From: Deferribacteres bacterium | Lineage (GTDB): Bacteria; Zhuqueibacterota; Zhuqueibacteria; Zhuqueibacterales; Geothermadaptataceae | DNA: 64,000 nt | Reading direction: 5' to 3' | Assembly: GCA_020633655.1 (NCBI GenBank) | Contig: JACKDF010000010.1 | Span: 62,001 to 126,000, forward strand | Shown: piece by piece, positions 1 to 8,651 of the stretch | How the letters are laid out: every line of letters starts with the position of its first letter | Numbering within the stretch: position 1 is the stretch's first letter | Notes under the pieces: generated by a model | Database searches by the model: none | Seen by the model: only the letters and a program-made list of their open reading frames with translations | Told to the model about the DNA's origin: nothing | Position numbers and translations under genes: made by a program

Positions 1-805
1 TTGTGGCCCAAACTTTAAGTTGCTCGTTCATCGATGCATCCGCGCGACCGGGCATTGCACCGCGGCCACCGCCCATCCGACCACCACCGCCCATAGGTCG
101 ACCGCCACCCATCGGGCGTCCACTCATTCCTCCAGACCGGCTTTCCATCATTTTATCACGATCAAATTTTTGGGTTTCAAAGCCAACACCAATTTTATCC
201 CCAGCCTTTGCGTTGATGCCAAGACCTGAAATATCCTCGCGATTGAGAGGAATCTTTAATTCGTAGACCAGCATGCCTTCCTGTGAATTCAGCTTTGCCT
301 GGAAGTCGGTCGTTGTTCCCAGCTTGACGACGTGCATGATCTCATTGTCTTTGCCGATTATTTGCAGGTCGTTGCCAACTTTCGGAAGCGAGGGTTGTTT
401 GCCATCCGGTCCCATTCCCGGTTGTGGATAATTTTGGCCGTCCTGCCGCATCCCCGGTCGTTGCCCGAATTCCGGGTTTGAATTCATGAAACCTAATGGA
501 AAACGTAAACCGTAGTCCTTCTTTTTGCCACCCGAACCATCAAGCCAAAGCGTAAAGCCATTGGCTAAAATTTTTCGTATGAGGAGCCGGTTGTTTGTTG
601 CAAGACTCAGATAAAAATCGTTTTCATCATTCAACAAGCCGAGAGAGATTTGCTCTTTCTCAAGAAAAATCATTTGGCCATCCCAGTCCGCCTGATCACC
701 GTCGATTGTGATGTCATTCTGCCTGAAGTCGCTTTCCAATTCCAGTTTACTGCAACCAAACAGAAAAATCAGGCCCAGTAAAATTGGCAAACGAAAGGTT
801 TTCAT
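1..805 (-). CDS. CBM9-like lipoprotein with Gly/Met/Arg-rich tail, C-terminus cut by window edge
   Basis: The minus-strand frame is open from an ATG at 805 to the window edge (268 codons seen, stop not reached). The N-terminus is a lipoprotein signal peptide with a lipobox ending FLFGC near residue 16. Next comes an IDGDQADWDG stretch and a WLDGSGGKKKDYG region, which resemble the carbohydrate-binding family 9 / DOMON-like fold found in DUF5916-type proteins. A flexible tail near residues 205-255 is built from repeated GRPMGGG/GGRMGGG units. Binding of a sugar or other ligand at the cell surface is inferred from the fold only. A purine-rich GGAGAA lies just upstream of the ATG. Confidence 0.7.
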   Translation of the reverse strand, partial: MKTFRLPILLGLIFLFGCSKLELESDFRQNDITIDGDQADWDGQMIFLEKEQISLGLLNDENDFYLSLATNNRLLIRKILANGFTLWLDGSGGKKKDYGLRFPLGFMNSNPEFGQRPGMRQDGQNYPQPGMGPDGKQPSLPKVGNDLQIIGKDNEIMHVVKLGTTTDFQAKLNSQEGMLVYELKIPLNREDISGLGINAKAGDKIGVGFETQKFDRDKMMESRSGGMSGRPMGGGRPMGGGGRMGGGRGAMPGRADASMNEQLKVWAT

Positions 806-1259
806 AAAGTTCTCCATTTTTTGTAGTTTTACATAATTCCCGATGTTCTACCTAATTTAATAATTACTTCTCTGACTGTATTAGATTCATTTCGGATGCA
901 GGAAGTGCCTTAAAATGGGATTAAACCCGTATTGTTGGGATAAAGATAATGAATACAGCACTGGAATACTATTCTTGTGTTTAACCCGCTTAAACCTTAT
1001 TCCCCAAGATTGAGGCTGGATCAAACCATAAATAGAACGAAGGCATCCCGCGAAGGGGAACGTACATTACGCTCAGCGAGGTCGCTTTCACTCCATGGAA
1101 ATAAATGCTTGGATCAAAAATAATGCGTTCGACACAGCCATCATCGCTCGCCTGAAGCATTGCATGAATAAACCAGGATAAACTCATTCCGGGATATATT
1201 AAGTAAATAGAATTTTAACTGAGAAATGGACTCAATAAACGAAAATTTGGAGAAATGTG
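806..1259. other. intergenic region with one inverted-repeat element
   Basis: This 450-base gap separates two divergent genes. The only structure I recognise is the family D element at 1012-1139. The rest is AT-rich and probably holds both promoters, which I cannot place with confidence. Confidence 0.5.
1012..1139. repeat. family D inverted-repeat element, copy 1
   Basis: This stretch aligns along nearly its whole length with the reverse complement of 53645-53774. Shared blocks include TAGAACGAAGGC, AACGTACATT, TCAGCGAGG and GACACAGCC. The left end (GAGGCTGGATCAAAC) is a decayed version of the GGGGCTGTGTCAGAAC terminus of the other copy. It looks like a MITE-type element without coding capacity. 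Confidence 0.65.
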
Positions 1260-2066
1260 ATGATGAGAAATAAACTGTATTTGTTCGGGAATCCAAAAGA
1301 TTCCACGAGGGGGTGGACAGTTTACACAGCTCTGCTCTTTTTTTTGTTTGTATTTTTCGGTTTTGTACAGGAAAAGGAAAATAAATTACCGGCCTCTTTT
1401 GTTAATGTAAAGGAAATCATTCCCTCCATCATGCTCGACTTGCGATATTACAGTGAGCATAATTTTGTCGGGAAACGAATAAATGGCTATCAAGCGGAGA
1501 AATGCATTTTAACCCGTGAAGCCGCCGAAGCGTTAAAGAAGGTGCAAGGCGAATTGCTGCCGTTCAATTTTTCTTTAAAAATTTATGATGCATACCGACC
1601 GCAACGAGCTGTCAACCATTTTGTGGAATGGGCAAAAAATTTGGCCGATACCAGTATGAAACGGGAGTTTTATCCAACGGTAGAGAAAAAGCATCTGTTT
1701 CGCGATGGTTATATCGCCTCAAAATCGAGCCATAGCCGTGGTAGTACGGTGGACTTAACAATTGTTTCTCTGCCCTTAAAATCGCAGGAAAAATATGCCA
1801 AAGGCGACCGTTTGTGTGAGTGTACAAAACCAGCGAACCAACGTTTTGGCGATAACAGCCTTGATATGGGAACTGGCTACGATTGTTTTGACACACGTTC
1901 ATGGACTGCCGATTCACGTCTTAACGAGAATCAGCGGGCAAACCGATTATTGTTGAAGACGCTCATGGAAAAACACGGTTTTAAAAATTACAACAAGGAG
2001 TGGTGGCATTTTACTTTAAGAGATGAACCTTTTCCTGAGACGTACTTTGATTTTGTAATTGAGTAG
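1260..2066 (+). CDS. D-alanyl-D-alanine dipeptidase (VanX/DdpX family, peptidase M15D)
   Basis: The product should hydrolyse D-Ala-D-Ala, either for cell-wall dipeptide recycling or, in the VanX setting, for glycopeptide resistance. A hydrophobic segment near residues 20-36 suggests export or an N-terminal anchor. Zinc-site motifs are intact: DAYRP near residue 110, SSHSRGSTVD near 156-165 (family SxHxxGxxxD) and KEWWHF near 246-251, which carries the catalytic Glu and third zinc His. Length (268) exceeds cytoplasmic VanX (about 200) because of the anchor. The ATG at 1260 is chosen because GGAGA lies 7 bases upstream; a GTG at 1257 precedes it in frame. No vanA/vanH-like genes are adjacent, so recycling is more likely than resistance. 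Confidence 0.9.
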   Translation: MMRNKLYLFGNPKDSTRGWTVYTALLFFLFVFFGFVQEKENKLPASFVNVKEIIPSIMLDLRYYSEHNFVGKRINGYQAEKCILTREAAEALKKVQGELLPFNFSLKIYDAYRPQRAVNHFVEWAKNLADTSMKREFYPTVEKKHLFRDGYIASKSSHSRGSTVDLTIVSLPLKSQEKYAKGDRLCECTKPANQRFGDNSLDMGTGYDCFDTRSWTADSRLNENQRANRLLLKTLMEKHGFKNYNKEWWHFTLRDEPFPETYFDFVIE

Positions 2067-2416
2067 ATTTTTTCTTTTAGGATTGAAACATAAAAATCCC
2101 AGCTTTTACTTGCAATAGAAGAGTATCTTCCATAGAATGGCCATCACGCTGTTTCAGGTTAAATTGTCTGTTTGATTTCTAAGAAGTCATGCCGGTTTGC
2201 GTTTTTTGCAATACCGGTATCCCAACGGACTACAATAGATTTTAAATATAGAAATTATCAAAATGCGATGGGAATTTAGTGGGATTCCGGTATTCCGCTG
2301 GAAAGCGCAGAAACCGGAATGAAACTGATGGATGACTCGCATTTTTAGGTGTAATACCCTCTTATGCTGCAAAACAAATTTTTCAATATTCAACAAGTTA
2401 AATTAACAGGTGCAAA
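2067..2416. other. intergenic region with family A repeat
   Basis: About 350 bases without a gene. It contains the family A element at 2186-2322. Nothing else is recognisable apart from the AGGTG Shine-Dalgarno sequence of the following gene. Confidence 0.5.
2186..2322. repeat. family A inverted-repeat element, copy 1
   Basis: The element begins GTCATGCCGGTTTGC and ends AAACCGGAATGA, so its ends are imperfect inverted repeats. It aligns with 56491-56630 in the same orientation and with 3395-3531 in the opposite one. Internally it contains smaller hairpins (CCGGTTTGC...GCAATACCGG and GGATTCCGG...CCGGAAT). There is no open frame worth noting. Confidence 0.75.
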
Positions 2417-3391
2417 ATGAATAAATTAAAATACACTTTCGGTCCGGTGCCCTCGCGCCGGTTGGGATATTCACTGGGTGTCGATATCATTCCCATGAAA
2501 ACATGCAATTTAAATTGCGTCTATTGCGAACTGGGGCGATCGACGGAAATGACGATGACGCTGAAAGAATACATTCCTGCTGCCGTAATCCTCGATGAAA
2601 TTAAACAGGTCATCGATTCGGGAGAACGCATCGATTATATCACATTTTCCGGTTCCGGAGAACCAACCCTGAACACTGCAATGGGTGAGATGATACGCGG
2701 CATCAAAGCCATGACGGATATTCCAGTGGCTGTTCTTACCAATGGGACCTTGCTCTACATGCCGGAAGTTCGTGAAATGCTCTACGACGCGGATCTTGTC
2801 ATTCCATCCCTGGATGCCGTTTCGCGAGAAGCATTTCGCAAGGTCGACCGTCCCCACGGTCACCTTGACATCGATCGGATCGTTGAGGGTATCATTACCT
2901 TCCGTCATGAATACAAAGGCCCGATCTGGCTGGAAATTCTTTTTGTAAAGAACATCAATGATTCTCCACAAGAAGTGAAATTGCTGGCGGAAGTGGCGGA
3001 AAAAATTGGTGCAGAGCTCGTGCAGTTAAACACAATTGTACGCCCGCCGGCGGAGAGCAATGTTGAACCACTTTCGGATATTGAACTTGAAGTAATTCGT
3101 ACACGGTTTACGTGCAAAACAGAAGTTATCGCGCATTTTAAGAGTGACGATTCCACAACTCCCAACCTGAGCCATGAAGACCGGATTTATGATTTGATCA
3201 TTCGACGTCCGGTAACCAAAGATGAAATTATCGCCAGTCTTCGTCTTACTCCGGAAATCGTTGCGCACCATGTCGCTGAAATGCTCAATACAAGCCGGAT
3301 AATGACGAGTGAGTACTCGGGTGAGTTGTATTACACTTCACCAAGGGTGAAAAACCGACCGGTGCTTGTTGAGAACGGAAAATCGAGTTAA
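2417..3391 (+). CDS. radical SAM enzyme, COG0731 (wyosine-type Fe-S oxidoreductase family)
   Basis: The CNLNCVYC motif near residues 31-38 is the CX3CX2C site that binds the radical-SAM 4Fe-4S cluster. It is preceded by the family-typical GPVPSRRLGYSLG. A GSGEPTLN motif near 76-83 matches the SAM-binding GGE-like element. The last 70 or so residues (after about 245) look like a small winged-helix module. COG0731 proteins are related to TYW1 of tRNA modification, but bacterial members such as this one have no proven substrate. The gene is monocistronic, with AGGTG four bases before the ATG, and is flanked on both sides by family A repeats in opposite orientation. Confidence 0.85.
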   Translation: MNKLKYTFGPVPSRRLGYSLGVDIIPMKTCNLNCVYCELGRSTEMTMTLKEYIPAAVILDEIKQVIDSGERIDYITFSGSGEPTLNTAMGEMIRGIKAMTDIPVAVLTNGTLLYMPEVREMLYDADLVIPSLDAVSREAFRKVDRPHGHLDIDRIVEGIITFRHEYKGPIWLEILFVKNINDSPQEVKLLAEVAEKIGAELVQLNTIVRPPAESNVEPLSDIELEVIRTRFTCKTEVIAHFKSDDSTTPNLSHEDRIYDLIIRRPVTKDEIIASLRLTPEIVAHHVAEMLNTSRIMTSEYSGELYYTSPRVKNRPVLVENGKSS

Positions 3392-3394
3392 CAG

Positions 3395-3531
3395 GTCATT
3401 CCGGTTTCTACGCTTCTCAGTAGAAGACCGGAATCCCAATGAAATTGCATCCCCTTTTAATTCTATTGGTACAAAAACTTGTGATGAGTCAATAGGATGC
3501 CGGTCTTGCAAAAAATGCAAACCGGCATGAC
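3395..3531. repeat. family A inverted-repeat element, copy 2 (inverted)
   Basis: The element starts GTCATTCCGGTTTC four bases after the radical SAM stop codon and ends ACCGGCATGAC. It is the reverse complement of the copies at 2186-2322 and 56491-56630, with a divergent middle. The pair at 2186 and 3395 brackets the radical SAM gene in inverted orientation. Confidence 0.75.
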
Positions 3532-3592
3532 ATTTTAAGAAAGAAATCCACTAATTAAGCAACGATAGTGTATTGTTTCCAGGAGAAAAGAA

Positions 3593-3964
3593 ATGACTAT
3601 GAAAGTAATAAAGTATCTTTTACCAATTTTGCTTATTTGTTTTTTTATGGCATGTGAAATTTCTACTGAACCGGAAATTTATGATGTGGATGCGACCATT
3701 AAAACTTCAGAAATTTATGAATACCATACCGGGATTTCAGGCGATGAAGAAGGAGCAGCTATTAAAACCCAGGCAAAAAATTTTGAGATAAGCGAAATTT
3801 TGCGAAATGCGAGTACAAATTTTGAAGCTGTTTATCGTTACAAATCCAACACTGGATTCGTCGGGCTGGAATATGTTGAGCTTGAACTTAAAACCGGATC
3901 CGATGGGGCAAGCCCACCTAAAAACATTAAAAATATAAAAATCGCATTGCAAGTAACAAAATGA
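3593..3964 (+). CDS. small lipoprotein of unknown function
   Basis: A 123-residue protein with a clear lipoprotein signal: charged start MTMKVIK, a hydrophobic run to FFMA, and Cys near residue 22. The mature part is short, acidic and without a domain I recognise; it ends in a Lys-rich beta-strand-like stretch (KNIKNIKIALQVTK). AGGAG lies seven bases before the ATG at 3593, favouring that start over the ATG six bases later. The neighbours give no functional hint. Confidence 0.7.
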   Translation: MTMKVIKYLLPILLICFFMACEISTEPEIYDVDATIKTSEIYEYHTGISGDEEGAAIKTQAKNFEISEILRNASTNFEAVYRYKSNTGFVGLEYVELELKTGSDGASPPKNIKNIKIALQVTK

Positions 3965-4227
3965 TGCATGTAAAATTTAATTAATTGTGTAAATTTTACA
4001 CCATATTTTATTTTCGTCCCTTCAATTTTTTCTTTCTTTCCTGCCTGAAGAAGCACTTCCTATCCCCAATTCAATTCCTGGTACACGAATTGACTATTCC
4101 TGTGCTGTTGTTTTGATCGCGCATATTTTACATGCTGAATCGTATGTAAATATCGGGCTGGAATTCCTTTTGTTGGAATGGCAATGTGCGATAGAGTGAT
4201 TTCTGTACTTGGAAGGAGAGAATTAAA

Positions 4228-5505
4228 ATGCAAACACAAAACATTGATGTACTCGGCATGCTCATAAAGGTGCTGACCTTTCCAGTCTTTCTGCAAGGGC
4301 CTTTTCTGGCTTTTGCCTGGGGAGCGACCGACCCTGACTGGCTATTGCTGGCAAAAAGGACGTTTTTGCTGCTGCCGGTACTGGTTTTTATTTTGGGATG
4401 TTGGATTAGTATTGCCAGCCTTTTAACGGTGATTATCCGGCAAAATCGCAAAGAATATGTTACCGCACTTTTCATAACCTGGTGGGATCTGGGCAAAGCC
4501 ATCGTTTCCTTCTGGGGTGGCTTTTTCATTTTCATTTTTCATGTTTTTATGATGCTTGTTGAGCTTGTGAAAATTCTCATTGTCGGAGTGTGGACGGTCA
4601 TTCAGGAAGTGTTGTTTATGCCGTTCCGTGTCATGGGAAATATTGGTAACGGGTTGATGACAACGACTGTTCCGTGGCTTGCTATTTTTCTCACGATGTT
4701 GTGGTGCCTGCTGGAAACAACCATTTTTACTTATGTGACCGCGCCGTTAGTTATGGATACATTCGCCAACATAACCGGTGAAGCCATCTCCGAAACATTT
4801 TTGCGCATACCTTTGTTTATCTTCCTGTTTTTTATCGTACTTGGAAGTTACGCGGTTTTAGCTGGATTTATGGAAGCCGTACGCTGCAAGGACTATGGCG
4901 CTATCGTTGGCATCGGTGTAATCGAAGTGATTGTTATGATGGTCGAGGTTGTCTTCCTATACCGTGAATTCGTCGATTCGCTCATCCCGTGGATGGCACA
5001 GCATTCGGAGAACTTTGAGTTGGGCATCGTCGGCACACTGGCGATTGCAGGATTCGCATGGTTTGGTATTCGCAGTTTGTCCTGGTTTCTCTTTGCCTCC
5101 CACGGCACGCCAACCATTCTGGCAATTATCAAGGGAAAAGGCTTGCAGTTGACCAAAAACGAAAATCCCGCGCAAGCGAAACCGGTGCGTTCAACATCCA
5201 ATCTTTTGGACCATATTAAAAACGATATGGCATGGTTTCAACAAAAAGGCGAAGAACTGTTGGCATCGTTTATTTTACCGCCCTTACAGGTCATAGCGGT
5301 AGGTATCAATTTCTGTACTTTGCTGCTCATTGGGCGTCATTTATTTACTGTTCCCTTTAAGTCCATACGGGACATCACGGATTCAGCAGTTCTTTTGAAA
5401 AGCCTTGGTCATGAGCACGTCACACAATCTCGCGATAATTCACGTTTGACAGAATCAAATCGAACCGCTGGTTTTGGTGTTGTGAATCCAAAAGCTGTGA
5501 AATAA
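4228..5505 (+). CDS. multi-pass membrane protein of unknown function
   Basis: A 425-residue protein with roughly eight strongly hydrophobic segments spread between residues 10 and 390, including long aromatic-rich runs such as WGGFFIFIFHVF. A soluble loop near 310-340 carries KNENPAQAKPVRS. The C-terminus is polar (TQSRDNSRLTESNR) and probably cytoplasmic. I recognise no transport signature. GGAAGGAGA precedes the ATG at good spacing. The following gene encodes a VWA-like lipoprotein on the same strand, but the 124-base gap with a hairpin argues against tight coupling. Confidence 0.75.
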   Translation: MQTQNIDVLGMLIKVLTFPVFLQGPFLAFAWGATDPDWLLLAKRTFLLLPVLVFILGCWISIASLLTVIIRQNRKEYVTALFITWWDLGKAIVSFWGGFFIFIFHVFMMLVELVKILIVGVWTVIQEVLFMPFRVMGNIGNGLMTTTVPWLAIFLTMLWCLLETTIFTYVTAPLVMDTFANITGEAISETFLRIPLFIFLFFIVLGSYAVLAGFMEAVRCKDYGAIVGIGVIEVIVMMVEVVFLYREFVDSLIPWMAQHSENFELGIVGTLAIAGFAWFGIRSLSWFLFASHGTPTILAIIKGKGLQLTKNENPAQAKPVRSTSNLLDHIKNDMAWFQQKGEELLASFILPPLQVIAVGINFCTLLLIGRHLFTVPFKSIRDITDSAVLLKSLGHEHVTQSRDNSRLTESNRTAGFGVVNPKAVK

Positions 5506-5531
5506 TTAGCATTTAATAGATCAAAGAGCGA

Positions 5532-5554
5532 ATGGTTCAGGGGCCCTGAACCAT
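5532..5554. terminator. intergenic stem-loop after membrane protein gene
   Basis: The arms ATGGTTCAG and CTGAACCAT pair perfectly around a 5-base GC-rich loop, 26 bases after the stop codon of the membrane protein gene. There is no T-tract after it, so termination is only a possibility. A solitary family A-like end (GCATGCCGGAATGAC) follows near 5586-5599, so the hairpin may be repeat-derived. Confidence 0.4.
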
Positions 5555-5629
5555 GATTGGATGAAATATGGATTTCGGCTAAAGGCATGCCGGAATGACA
5601 ACGACTGAATTTTTTTAACGAGAGATAAT

Positions 5630-6388
5630 ATGAAACGATTTCTATATACAATGACAGTAATCCTGAGTCTTGCACTCTTGTCCGGCTGTTCTTCAGAAAA
5701 CAAGAAACCGCGCTTGTCCATGTTTATCGGTGTGGATATCAGCGGCTCATTTGTGCGTGGTGGTAATTTTGACGACTCAATTAATTTTCTAGCAACGTAT
5801 ATCTATTCGCATTTGAACGGAAACGGGAGCCTGGAAGTACCGAACGTATTGTTCGTTGGCTCCATCGGTGGTGCAAAGGCCGATGAACCGAAGACCTTTT
5901 TCCCGATTCAGACCTTTGAAAACAAATCGATCGAAGAAATTAAAGCGAAATTGGGCGAGATTTTTCCCAAGGATAAATTAAATCCATTTACGGATTATAA
6001 CGCATTTTTCCAGCAAGTGGCACTGACAGTGCAAAAACGCAATTTGATTCTGCGGCCAATTTCCATCGTCATGGTCAGTGATGGTATCCCGGACGTGAAG
6101 AAGGATGGTAAAACAGATTTTCGCAGTCTCGATTTAAAGCCGCTGGAAAATCTGTCCCGCAACGTCACGGTGCGTGTGCTGTACACAAATGCGGTTGTAG
6201 GGCAAAATTGGCAGACGAGTGTCAAGCGGAAACGGGTGAAAGTCTGGACCCAGGATGATGAAGTGATGACCACCTGGAAGGACCCGAAAATATTTTTACC
6301 GGAAATCAGTTTTGCAGAGCAGGATAAATTTTTTGCCTGGGTGCATGATAACGTCGATTTTGGTGTACGCGCAATGCGGGTTGATTAG
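5630..6388 (+). CDS. lipoprotein with von Willebrand factor A-like domain
   Basis: The signal peptide ends in the lipobox LLSGC near residue 21, so the protein should be lipid-anchored. The mature part starts with a beta strand leading to GVDISGS near residues 34-40, which fits the DxSxS MIDAS motif of VWA domains, and later has IVMVSDGIPD near 145-154, typical of the VWA core. The whole 252-residue length is about one VWA domain. VWA domains bind metal ions and protein partners; the partner here is unknown. The gene ends against a bidirectional hairpin terminator shared with alaC. Confidence 0.75.
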   Translation: MKRFLYTMTVILSLALLSGCSSENKKPRLSMFIGVDISGSFVRGGNFDDSINFLATYIYSHLNGNGSLEVPNVLFVGSIGGAKADEPKTFFPIQTFENKSIEEIKAKLGEIFPKDKLNPFTDYNAFFQQVALTVQKRNLILRPISIVMVSDGIPDVKKDGKTDFRSLDLKPLENLSRNVTVRVLYTNAVVGQNWQTSVKRKRVKVWTQDDEVMTTWKDPKIFLPEISFAEQDKFFAWVHDNVDFGVRAMRVD

Positions 6389-6421
6389 AATCTCACTCTC
6401 AATCCCTCCAAATCACACAGA

Positions 6422-6458
6422 AATAAAGCGTCTGGAGCCTTGCTTCAGGCGCTTTATT
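6422..6458. terminator. bidirectional rho-independent terminator
   Basis: The arms AATAAAGCGTCTGGA and TTCAGGCGCTTTATT form a long stem with two mismatches. They are followed by T residues on the plus strand and preceded by A residues that serve the minus strand. The hairpin lies exactly between the convergent VWA lipoprotein and alaC genes. Confidence 0.85.
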
Positions 6459-6460
6459 TT

Positions 6461-7639
6461 TTAACCCAACGCCTTTTTAAATCCCCTCACCGCTTGCCGC
6501 ATGCGGTGTTCATTTTCTATCAAACTCAGACGTACATAATCGTCGCCATATTCTCCAAAGCCAATTCCGGGGCTCACGGCAACATTCGCTTCTTTGAGCA
6601 GGAATTTTGAGAACTCCAGTGATCCCATTTTGCGAAACTGCTCCGGAATTTCTGCCCAGATAAACATGGTCGATTTGGGTGGATCAATTTTCCAGCCGAT
6701 GCGATTCATGCCCTCGCACAGGGTGTCGCGACGTGCGGCGTACGTTGCTCGAATTTCACTGATACATGCTTGTGGCCCATTGAGAGCAACGGTGGCAGCA
6801 ACCTGAATCGGTGTGAACATGCCATAGTCGAGGTAACTTTTCATGCGTTGCAAAGCGCTGACAATTTTTTTGTTGCCGACACAAAAACCCACGCGCCAGC
6901 CAGCCATATTGTAGGTTTTGGACAGGCTGTAAAATTCCACGGCCACATCTCGTGCTCCTTTAACCTGCAAAATGGAATTCGCCTCATAACCATCGTAGCA
7001 AATTTCTGCATAGGCTAGATCATGAACAACAAGGATATTGTGCTCACGGGCGAAATCAACAATCTTCTCGAAAAAAGCGAGGTCGACTGTTGCCGTTGTC
7101 GGGTTATTGGGGAAATTCAAAATAATCATTTTGGGATGTGGCCAGGAATTTTTCCAGGCGTCGAGCAGATTTTGAAAAAAATCTTCATTTTTGCCCATGG
7201 GAATATGCTGAATTAAACCACCAGCAATAATGACAGCGTACGGATGAATCGGGTAAGCGGGATTCGGGCAAAACACCACATCACCAGGATTGATGATGGA
7301 CAGCATGAGATGGGAAAGTCCTTCTTTTGAACCGATGGTGGCGATGGCTTCCGAGTCCGGATCCAGTTCCACGTCGAATTTGCGTTTGTACCAGTCGCAA
7401 ATAGCCAGGCGAAGTTTGTAGATACCCCGGGAAACCGAGTAGCGGTGGTTGGTCGGTTTTTGCGCTGCCTCCACCAATTTTTCGATAATGTGCGGGGGGG
7501 GCGGCTGGTCGGGGTTGCCCATGCCGAGATCGATGATATCGTCTCCGGCACGACGGGCTTCCATTTTCAGGTCGTTGACGATGGCGAATACGTACGGTGG
7601 CAAACGATCGATGCGTTGGAATTCTTTCACGGCGGTCAC
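6461..7639 (-). CDS. alaC: alanine transaminase AlaC-type PLP aminotransferase
   Basis: A class I/II fold-type-I aminotransferase of 392 residues. The N-terminus (FQRIDRLPPYVFAI...LKMEARRAGDDIIDLGMGNPD) and the segment HRYSVSRGI...TIGSKEGLSHLML closely follow E. coli AlaC, which makes alanine from pyruvate and glutamate. The PLP lysine is K241 in SLSKTYNMAGWRVG, and NFPNNPTTATV carries the conserved Asn-Pro. The C-terminal DDYVRLSL holds the substrate-carboxylate Arg. LL-diaminopimelate aminotransferase is the closest alternative in the same superfamily. It is transcribed away from the plus-strand genes and ends at a shared terminator. Confidence 0.9.
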   Translation of the reverse strand: MTAVKEFQRIDRLPPYVFAIVNDLKMEARRAGDDIIDLGMGNPDQPPPPHIIEKLVEAAQKPTNHRYSVSRGIYKLRLAICDWYKRKFDVELDPDSEAIATIGSKEGLSHLMLSIINPGDVVFCPNPAYPIHPYAVIIAGGLIQHIPMGKNEDFFQNLLDAWKNSWPHPKMIILNFPNNPTTATVDLAFFEKIVDFAREHNILVVHDLAYAEICYDGYEANSILQVKGARDVAVEFYSLSKTYNMAGWRVGFCVGNKKIVSALQRMKSYLDYGMFTPIQVAATVALNGPQACISEIRATYAARRDTLCEGMNRIGWKIDPPKSTMFIWAEIPEQFRKMGSLEFSKFLLKEANVAVSPGIGFGEYGDDYVRLSLIENEHRMRQAVRGFKKALG

Positions 7640-7714
7640 TTTTTGTTAATTGTGGTATAGAAATCGGAAAAATGGTAAAGACTGGATTTGGGATAAGTTT
7701 TTTTTTAATGCGGT

Positions 7715-8131
7715 CTAACCAATTTGAAAGTAGCTGCGAATCTTATCTTCAATTAAATCGCGAACTCTGCAAAATTCGGATAATACAAATGCATCATCAC
7801 CTTTGGCATCGGAGGGATCCTCAAATCCCCAATGCAATTGCTGATGCGTTGTCGGAAAATAAGGGCAGGTCTCCCTGGCATGATCACAGACCGTAATCAC
7901 ATAATCGAAATCCATTTCCATGTATTTGTCAATAACATCAGACGTCTGGTTTCGAATATCAATGCCCTTTTTTTGCATCGCTTCAATAGCAAAGGGTTTG
8001 ACGAATGTGCTCTCGGTACCGGCGCTGTAAACATCAAATCGATCGCTGGCAAGAAACCGTAACAAACCCTCTGCCATCTGGCTGCGGGCTGAATTATGTG
8101 TGCAAATAAAAAGTACTTTTTCTTTTTCCAT
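7715..8131 (-). CDS. arsC: arsenate reductase, thioredoxin-coupled (low-MW phosphatase fold)
   Basis: The protein should reduce arsenate to arsenite. The phosphatase-like P-loop CTHNSARS gives C10-X5-R16, and a redox pair sits at C82 and C89 in CDHARETCP. The numbering C10/C82/C89, plus D105 in the EDP loop, coincides with the thioredoxin-dependent pI258-type ArsC. Length (138) is normal. No arsenite exporter or ArsR regulator lies next to it, so it is an orphan. It sits in a minus-strand run with alaC downstream (75-base gap) and the DUF3467 gene upstream. Confidence 0.9.
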   Translation of the reverse strand: MEKEKVLFICTHNSARSQMAEGLLRFLASDRFDVYSAGTESTFVKPFAIEAMQKKGIDIRNQTSDVIDKYMEMDFDYVITVCDHARETCPYFPTTHQQLHWGFEDPSDAKGDDAFVLSEFCRVRDLIEDKIRSYFQIG

Positions 8132-8194
8132 TGTCTCCCAATTCGTTCAAGTGAATTGTGATAAAAATAGATGGAAATGAATAAAAATGCAGAA

Positions 8195-8515
8195 CTATTT
8201 TTCTTCCGATGCGGTTGGTGTAAAGCCAAATTGTTTTGCACCTTCATTTCCGGTTAATTGAATTTCTTTAAATTTGCTCTCATATTTCTCGATATTTTCC
8301 TTCAATGCAAGCATTAGCGCTTTTGCGTGCTGTGGTGTCATAATGATGCGGGCATATACTTTTGATTTTGGCACGCCGGGAACCAAGCGGGTAAAATCGA
8401 TGACAAATTCTGCATTGGAGTGTGTGATGAGCGCGAGATTGGAATAAATACCTTGTGCTTCCTTTTCACCAAGCTCAATATTGATTTGCTGTTGGCCAGG
8501 TTGCGGCTGAGTCAT
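8195..8515 (-). CDS. DUF3467 family protein
   Basis: A 106-residue protein whose core (GIYSNLALITHSNAEFVIDF, then PGVPKSKVYARIIMTPQHAK, then ENIEKYESKF) matches the DUF3467 pattern seen widely in Bacteroidetes-like and other bacteria. The function of the family is unknown. It has no signal peptide or membrane segment, so it should be cytoplasmic. Both ends are polar and probably disordered. It lies 63 bases upstream of arsC on the same strand. Confidence 0.8.
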   Translation of the reverse strand: MTQPQPGQQQINIELGEKEAQGIYSNLALITHSNAEFVIDFTRLVPGVPKSKVYARIIMTPQHAKALMLALKENIEKYESKFKEIQLTGNEGAKQFGFTPTASEEK

Positions 8516-8651
8516 TACGGGGCTCCTAGGGTTAAATTTTTACTCAAACGATTTGAATTCTTTTTTATGGACAACTAAACGCGCATAGATGAAAATAACT
8601 TTCTTAAACGTGCGTATAAATAATCATTCCTGACATAGAAAACAATGCAAT

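Noticed and set aside
990..1187. 65-codon minus-strand open frame
   Set aside because: It lies mostly inside the family D repeat, which recurs at 53645-53774, so the frame is repeat-derived.
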